Of a stretch of 64,000 nt of DNA, positions 60,024 through 64,000 are shown in pieces. How positions within the stretch are numbered: the stretch's first letter is position 1; each line of letters opens with the position of its first letter. The position numbers and the translations under genes are program-made. Below the pieces are notes generated by a model that was not told the origin of the DNA, made no database searches, and was given only the letters and a program-made list of their open reading frames with translations. The stretch comes from Mesorhizobium sp. NZP2298 (GTDB lineage Bacteria > Pseudomonadota > Alphaproteobacteria > Rhizobiales > Rhizobiaceae), in contig NZ_CP033365.1 in NCBI RefSeq assembly GCF_013170825.1, forward strand, positions 4,352,001 through 4,416,000. The letters are read 5' to 3'.

Positions 60024-60158
60024 TCAGGCCTTGCCGGTGACGTAACGAACGACATGGGAGAGTTCCCTGACCGACATGTCGAGATACCGGCCCTGATTGT
60101 ACAGGCCATCCCAGATCAGGAAGAATGCGATGGCGGCGATGACGATTACATAACGCAT
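60024..60158 (-). CDS. Small single-helix membrane protein (44 aa)
   Basis: From ATG 60158: MRYVIVIAAIAFFLIWDGL forms one membrane helix, then YNQGRYLDMSVRELSHVV and a short basic tail. Small rhizobial proteins of this kind are familiar but unnamed. No clear ribosome site, so the assignment rests on composition. Confidence 0.5.
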   Translation of the reverse strand: MRYVIVIAAIAFFLIWDGLYNQGRYLDMSVRELSHVVRYVTGKA

Positions 60159-60494
60159 GGCTAAAACTATCGCACAGGCGTGGCGGCGGCCATAGCCGTT
60201 TTTGAGTTCGGGCAGCAACTCGACGCAAGGGAGAGATACCAAGCGACACGTGGCACAGCCCAGCCAATGGCCTGCCTCTTGAAGTTCCCCCTCATGACGT
60301 GGAAGATTGTGACCAGGCATTCGCTGGGAAGCGCTGAAGCTTTGGCTAACAGGCACGCGCTTTCGTTCGAGCCCGCCTCGCGCCGAACCCATGAGCTAAC
60401 GGGACCAGGCAAGGGCGTTCGAACCTGGCGCATGATCCAAGAGAATCGTGGCTCGGCAATTTGCGCCGAAACCACGAAAATCCAGGGGCGTGAA
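60159..60494 (+). other. Intergenic region upstream of the cyclopropane synthase gene
   Basis: 336 bp. The synthase frame stays open to 60180 but that part lacks domain features. GTTCGAAC (60417-60424) is a short palindrome; no credible promoter hexamer pair was found by eye. Nothing else seen. Confidence 0.45.
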
Positions 60495-61751
60495 ATGGCA
60501 CATGGGGAACATCACAGCGCAGCGCTGAGCGAAGCAGTCAGGCTCGACGAATTCAATTTCGCCGAGATCGTCAAGGGCCTGCCGGCCAAGGCGCGCATGG
60601 TGCTTTCGGCGGCGATGAACCTGCCGCGCGGTTCGCTCAAGGTCAGGATGCCGGACGGTCGCGCCGTTCTGGTCGGCGGCAAGGGGCCTGGCCCCGACGC
60701 CGAGTTGGTGCTGAAGAACTGGCGCCTGCCAGGCCGCGCCTTTTCCGGCGGCACGATCGGCGTTGCCGAATCCTATATGGACGGCGATTGGGAAAGCCCT
60801 GACGTGACCAGCTTCCTAGAATTGTTCGTGGTCAATTCGGCGATCGGCGAACGCGTCGCCGGCGGCGCCAGCTGGCTCATCAATACCGTCCAGCGCATCC
60901 GCCACTGGTTCAACGAGAACACGCGCACCGGTTCGAAGCGCAATATCTCGGCGCACTACGATCTCGGCAACGCCTTCTACAAGGAGTGGCTCGACCCGAG
61001 CATGACCTATTCCTCGGCGCTCTACGCCAACGGCGCCAATGATCTTGAAAGCGCCCAGGCCGCCAAATATCGGGCACTGGCCAGGGATACGGGTATCGGC
61101 GGAAAGGATCATGTGCTGGAGATCGGCTGCGGCTGGGGCGGCTTTGCCGAATTCGCGGCACGCGAAATCGGCTGCCGCGTTACGGGACTGACGATCAGCC
61201 GCGAACAGCACGACTTCGCCAAGGCACGCATCGCCAAGGCCGGGCTTGCCGACAAGGTCGACATCAAGCTGCAGGATTACCGCGACGAAACAGGGACTTA
61301 CGACCGCATTGCGTCTATCGAGATGTTCGAGGCGGTCGGCGAAAAATACTGGCCGGTGTTCTTCTCGAAGATGAAAGCTTGCCTGAAACCCGGCGGCACC
61401 GCGGGTCTGCAGATCATCACCATCAACGAAGCCGCTTACGACACCTATCGCGCCAGGCCGGATTTCATCCAGCGCTATGTATTTCCCGGCGGCATGCTGC
61501 CGACACCGTCGATCCTGAAGGCGCTCGGCAAGGATCATGGCCTTGCGCATCTGCGTGAGCGCGTTTTCCCCGACGACTATGCGCGCACACTCGCCGAATG
61601 GCGGCATCGTTTCTGGGCGTCGTGGGAGAAGATCGTACCGCTCGGCTTCGACGATCGCTTCAAGAAGCTGTGGGAGTTCTACCTGCACTATTGCGAAGCC
61701 GGTTTCCGCGCCAGCTACATCGACGTGCGCCAGGTGGTCTACAAGGCGTAG
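60495..61751 (+). CDS. Cyclopropane-fatty-acyl-phospholipid synthase
   Basis: 418 aa from ATG 60495, with AGGGG six bases upstream. AESYMDGDWESPDVTSFLEL at about residue 90, HYDLGNAFYKEWLDPSMTYS, the SAM motif VLEIGCGWGGFAEFAA and IEMFEAVGEKYWPVFF are those of CFA synthase. It transfers a methylene group from SAM to cis double bonds of membrane lipids, with role in acid and stationary-phase membranes. Confidence 0.93.
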   Translation: MAHGEHHSAALSEAVRLDEFNFAEIVKGLPAKARMVLSAAMNLPRGSLKVRMPDGRAVLVGGKGPGPDAELVLKNWRLPGRAFSGGTIGVAESYMDGDWESPDVTSFLELFVVNSAIGERVAGGASWLINTVQRIRHWFNENTRTGSKRNISAHYDLGNAFYKEWLDPSMTYSSALYANGANDLESAQAAKYRALARDTGIGGKDHVLEIGCGWGGFAEFAAREIGCRVTGLTISREQHDFAKARIAKAGLADKVDIKLQDYRDETGTYDRIASIEMFEAVGEKYWPVFFSKMKACLKPGGTAGLQIITINEAAYDTYRARPDFIQRYVFPGGMLPTPSILKALGKDHGLAHLRERVFPDDYARTLAEWRHRFWASWEKIVPLGFDDRFKKLWEFYLHYCEAGFRASYIDVRQVVYKA

Positions 61752-61940
61752 GTCGATATGCCAGTGGGCCGCCTTTTGGTGAACATCCCCGCACCGTCGA
61801 GCTTACGAGGTTAAGCCAAAGCGCCAATCGCGGCGTCTTGATGCGACGTGATGAAACCGCGATCGTGCGTCGGCCGTTCTCACGCATCGGACGCCCCGCG
61901 CCAAGATTACGCCGAGCGCCTCTGACCATAGGAGGCTTCC

Positions 61941-62246
61941 ATGAAGCGAACACTTACCGCCATTGCCATCCTGCTTGCCGCGATATCCGCTGCCGATGCA
62001 CGGCGCATAACCCCACCGACCGTCATGAACGATCCGCTGGGTGCCAGCATCAGTCCAACCACGACGCCTGGTGCCGGCGATCTCATCGACAACACACCAA
62101 CCTCGACCATCCACGAGGTGCATGCTCCGGCCGGGATGACGCCCTTGACCGTGCCCAGCGACCCGACTGGCATGTCGCTCGAGCCGACGCAGCCGGTCAG
62201 CCCGCAAGCCCCCGCGACGGCACTGCCGCTGACCCCCGAAAACTAA
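61941..62246 (+). CDS. Secreted Pro/Thr-rich protein of unknown function
   Basis: 101 aa, AGGAGG before ATG 61941. Signal peptide ends AISAADA. The mature part is low-complexity, rich in Pro, Thr and Ser (ISPTTTPGAGDL, LEPTQPVSPQAPATALP), without Cys. Probably periplasmic or surface-exposed and disordered. No family recognised. Confidence 0.65.
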   Translation: MKRTLTAIAILLAAISAADARRITPPTVMNDPLGASISPTTTPGAGDLIDNTPTSTIHEVHAPAGMTPLTVPSDPTGMSLEPTQPVSPQAPATALPLTPEN

Positions 62247-62289
62247 GGGCCGCGCCATGCGCACCGGCCGGAGCAATCCCGGGAAACAA

Positions 62290-62381
62290 GGCAAATTCCG
62301 AAACCGGTGAAAACGATCCGGAATTGCCTTCAATCGAGAGATGGAGCGGTTCGGCGTTTCCCTGAAATGCCGAACCGTTTC
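62290..62381 (+). repeat. Two consecutive palindromes between convergent genes
   Basis: GGCAAATTCCG with CGGAATTGCC (62290-62328), and GAGCGGTTCGGCGTTTC with GAAATGCCGAACCGTTTC (62344-62381). They sit between the secreted-protein gene and the phosphodiesterase gene and could end both transcripts; they also have the look of dispersed rhizobial repeats. Confidence 0.6.
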
Positions 62382-62392
62382 AGGCCACCGGA

Positions 62393-64000
62393 TCAAAGCA
62401 GGATGCGATACCTGGCAAAACCGGCTTCGCCCTCGCCCGCCGGTTCGATCTTCAGCGACTTCACATCGGCGATGAAGTCCTTTGCCTTGACGCCCGTCTC
62501 GAACACGACGCTGGTTCCCGGCAGCGGCGCGAACGACCAGTTGCCGTCGGCCGACGGGTTGATCGTGCCCTGGCTCACAATATAGCGAACGATGACGTCG
62601 CGGTTGGTGTCGGGCGCTTCGTAGATGATCTTGGAGGCATTGATGTCGGGGAAATTGCCGCCGCCGCCGGCACGGTAATTGTTGGTCGCGACGACGAATT
62701 TCTGATTGGGATCAAGTTGTTTTCCGTCGAACATCAAGTCGACGACGCGATTGGCGCCAGCATTCGCCACGCCGCCCTTGGCATCATATTTCGGCGGCTG
62801 CGACAGATCGATCTTGTAGGAGACGCCATCGATGACATCGAAATTGTAGGACGGGAAATCGGTGTTGATGAGCGTCTGGTCGGTCTTCCCCGCCTCGATC
62901 CTGTTGAAGATGCCGGCCGACATTTCCAGCCATTCCTTGACCTGGGCGCCGGTGATTTCGACGGCGCGCACGGTGTTGGGATAGAGATAGAGGTCGGCGA
63001 CGTTCTTGATGGCGATGTCGCCGGCAGGCACGTCGGTATAGTAGTCGGCGCCGTTGCGCCCGCCTGCCTTGAAGGGAGCGGCGGCCGACAGCAGCGGCAC
63101 GTCCTTCCACTGCGTGCTCTTGAGTATGTCCTTCAAGTACCAGGTCTGCGCCTGGCTGACGACCTGCACCGACGGATCGTCCGCGACCAGCGCGAAATAG
63201 GAATAGAGCGGCGCGGAGGTCTTGCCGACCGGACGGCGCACATAGGCCAGGGTCGCCTGGTGGTCCTGCTCGAGGGCGGCGATGATGCGCTTGTCGTCGG
63301 GGACAGTCGGCTTGTTCTTGTTGTCGACGCGCTCGAAGATCGGCCGCGCCTCGGAGGTCGCGGACACGACCTTCCATTTCGATCCGTCACGCTCCAGCAT
63401 CAGGTCGATCAGACCCATATGCGAGCCCCAGAAACCGCCCATCACGGCCGGCTTGCCCTGCAGGGTGCCTTTTTGCGTGTCGACCCCTTCGAGCGACTGG
63501 AAATCCTTCTTGCCGGGGAACACCAGATGCTGGTGACCGGTGAACACGGCATCGACGCCATCGATGCCGGCGACGAAGAACGAGGCGTTCTCCATCATGT
63601 CGCCCTGCTTCACATCAATGCCGGAATGCGAGAGCGCGATGACGATGTCGGCGCCCTCTTCCTTCATCTGCGGCACCCAGGCCTTGGCCGCCTCGACGAT
63701 GTCGCGCGTCTTGACGTTGCCTTCGAGATTCTTGAGGTCCCAGACCATGATCTGCGGCGGCACGAAACCGATAATGCCGATCCTGATCGGCTGTTCGGCG
63801 CCCGAACCGTCCTTGATCTTCTTGTCGAGGATCACATAGGGCTTGAGGTAGAGCTTGTCGTCACGCGGGTTGGCGGCAAGCTCGGTGCCGCGGATCAGAT
63901 TGGCGCAGACGAAGGGGAAATTGGCGCCGGCCAGCACCTTGTCCAGGAAAGACAGGCCGTAGTTGAACTCGTGGTTGCCGAGCGTCGAGCATTCATAGCC
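62393..64000 (-). CDS. cpdB: 2',3'-cyclic-nucleotide 2'-phosphodiesterase/3'-nucleotidase, C-terminal part (5' end outside window)
   Basis: At least 535 residues; the frame is open at the right edge. The metallophosphoesterase motif STLGNHEFNYGLSFL is at the visible start, then VIALSHSGID and DAVFTGHQH with metal-binding His, and the 5'-nucleotidase C-terminal domain (YLYPNTVRAVEITGAQVKEW, TNNYRAGGGGNFP). Typical CpdB is about 650 aa and periplasmic. It recycles nucleotides outside the cytoplasm. Confidence 0.92.
   Translation of the reverse strand, partial: GYECSTLGNHEFNYGLSFLDKVLAGANFPFVCANLIRGTELAANPRDDKLYLKPYVILDKKIKDGSGAEQPIRIGIIGFVPPQIMVWDLKNLEGNVKTRDIVEAAKAWVPQMKEEGADIVIALSHSGIDVKQGDMMENASFFVAGIDGVDAVFTGHQHLVFPGKKDFQSLEGVDTQKGTLQGKPAVMGGFWGSHMGLIDLMLERDGSKWKVVSATSEARPIFERVDNKNKPTVPDDKRIIAALEQDHQATLAYVRRPVGKTSAPLYSYFALVADDPSVQVVSQAQTWYLKDILKSTQWKDVPLLSAAAPFKAGGRNGADYYTDVPAGDIAIKNVADLYLYPNTVRAVEITGAQVKEWLEMSAGIFNRIEAGKTDQTLINTDFPSYNFDVIDGVSYKIDLSQPPKYDAKGGVANAGANRVVDLMFDGKQLDPNQKFVVATNNYRAGGGGNFPDINASKIIYEAPDTNRDVIVRYIVSQGTINPSADGNWSFAPLPGTSVVFETGVKAKDFIADVKSLKIEPAGEGEAGFARYRILL

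Noticed and set aside
60417..60424. GTTCGAAC as a LexA-type operator
   Set aside because: Alphaproteobacterial LexA sites are GTTC-N7-GTTC direct repeats, which this palindrome is not.

Overview
The window is a high-GC alphaproteobacterial chromosome segment. Gene content and order point to the Rhizobiales, most likely Mesorhizobium or a close relative. Supporting signs are a phosphatidylcholine synthase C-terminus, the dusB-ntrBC-ntrYX-dat-hfq-hflX cluster, the eno-ftsB-pdhABC-lpd block, DUF930 and DUF2161 proteins, and a scattered palindromic intergenic repeat family. No rRNA, CRISPR array or intact transposase was seen. There is one tRNA, Ser(UGA).

Layout. 0-6.2 kb: end of pcs, a quinone oxidoreductase and a four-gene BMP-type (nucleoside/simple sugar) ABC importer. 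6.2-11.5 kb: minus-strand genes (rimO, TerC-like, DUF930, DUF2161, an alpha/beta hydrolase, a sterol-desaturase-family protein). 11.5-12.9 kb: a scar zone with a candidate sRNA, a truncated sugar epimerase abutting the 3' end of tRNA-Ser, an integrase remnant and a small secreted protein. 13.1-20.8 kb: plus-strand housekeeping genes (rlpA, a PBP-type carboxypeptidase, tmk, holB, metG, tatD, a metallo-hydrolase).

21.0-27.7 kb is the accessory and most interesting part. A 28-bp dif/XerCD-like site lies at 21017-21044. Next come a minus-strand class III nucleotide cyclase-AAA-TPR protein and a divergent operon of a 61-aa acidic protein, a heme-oxygenase-like diiron enzyme and a Crp-type regulator with cAMP-binding and CRP-like DNA-recognition residues. 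A perfect TGTGA-N6-TCACA site lies downstream, before an agmatinase gene. Gene strand bias (plus to the left, minus to the right) and the orientation of GGGNAGGG octamers both flip near 21 kb, so this may be the replication terminus.

27.8-34 kb: proC remnant, aldose-1-epimerase-like protein, BI-1 protein, an ECF sigma/anti-sigma pair, a histidine phosphatase lacking its catalytic His, an aspartate/aromatic aminotransferase and mazG. 34-44.3 kb: the nitrogen-control cluster. 44.5-47.7 kb: ispDF, cinA/pncC, a COQ10-like protein, lipA. 47.9-56.4 kb: central carbon metabolism (lpd, pdhCBA, ftsB, eno) with a GDSL hydrolase and a frameshifted membrane ORF inside the pdh run. 56.5-64 kb: small lipoprotein, PRC-barrel protein, dodecin, kdsA, VOC protein, Dabb protein, cyclopropane fatty acid synthase, a secreted protein and the C-terminal part of a 2',3'-cyclic nucleotide phosphodiesterase.

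All assignments come from reading motifs and family resemblance by eye; no database search was run.
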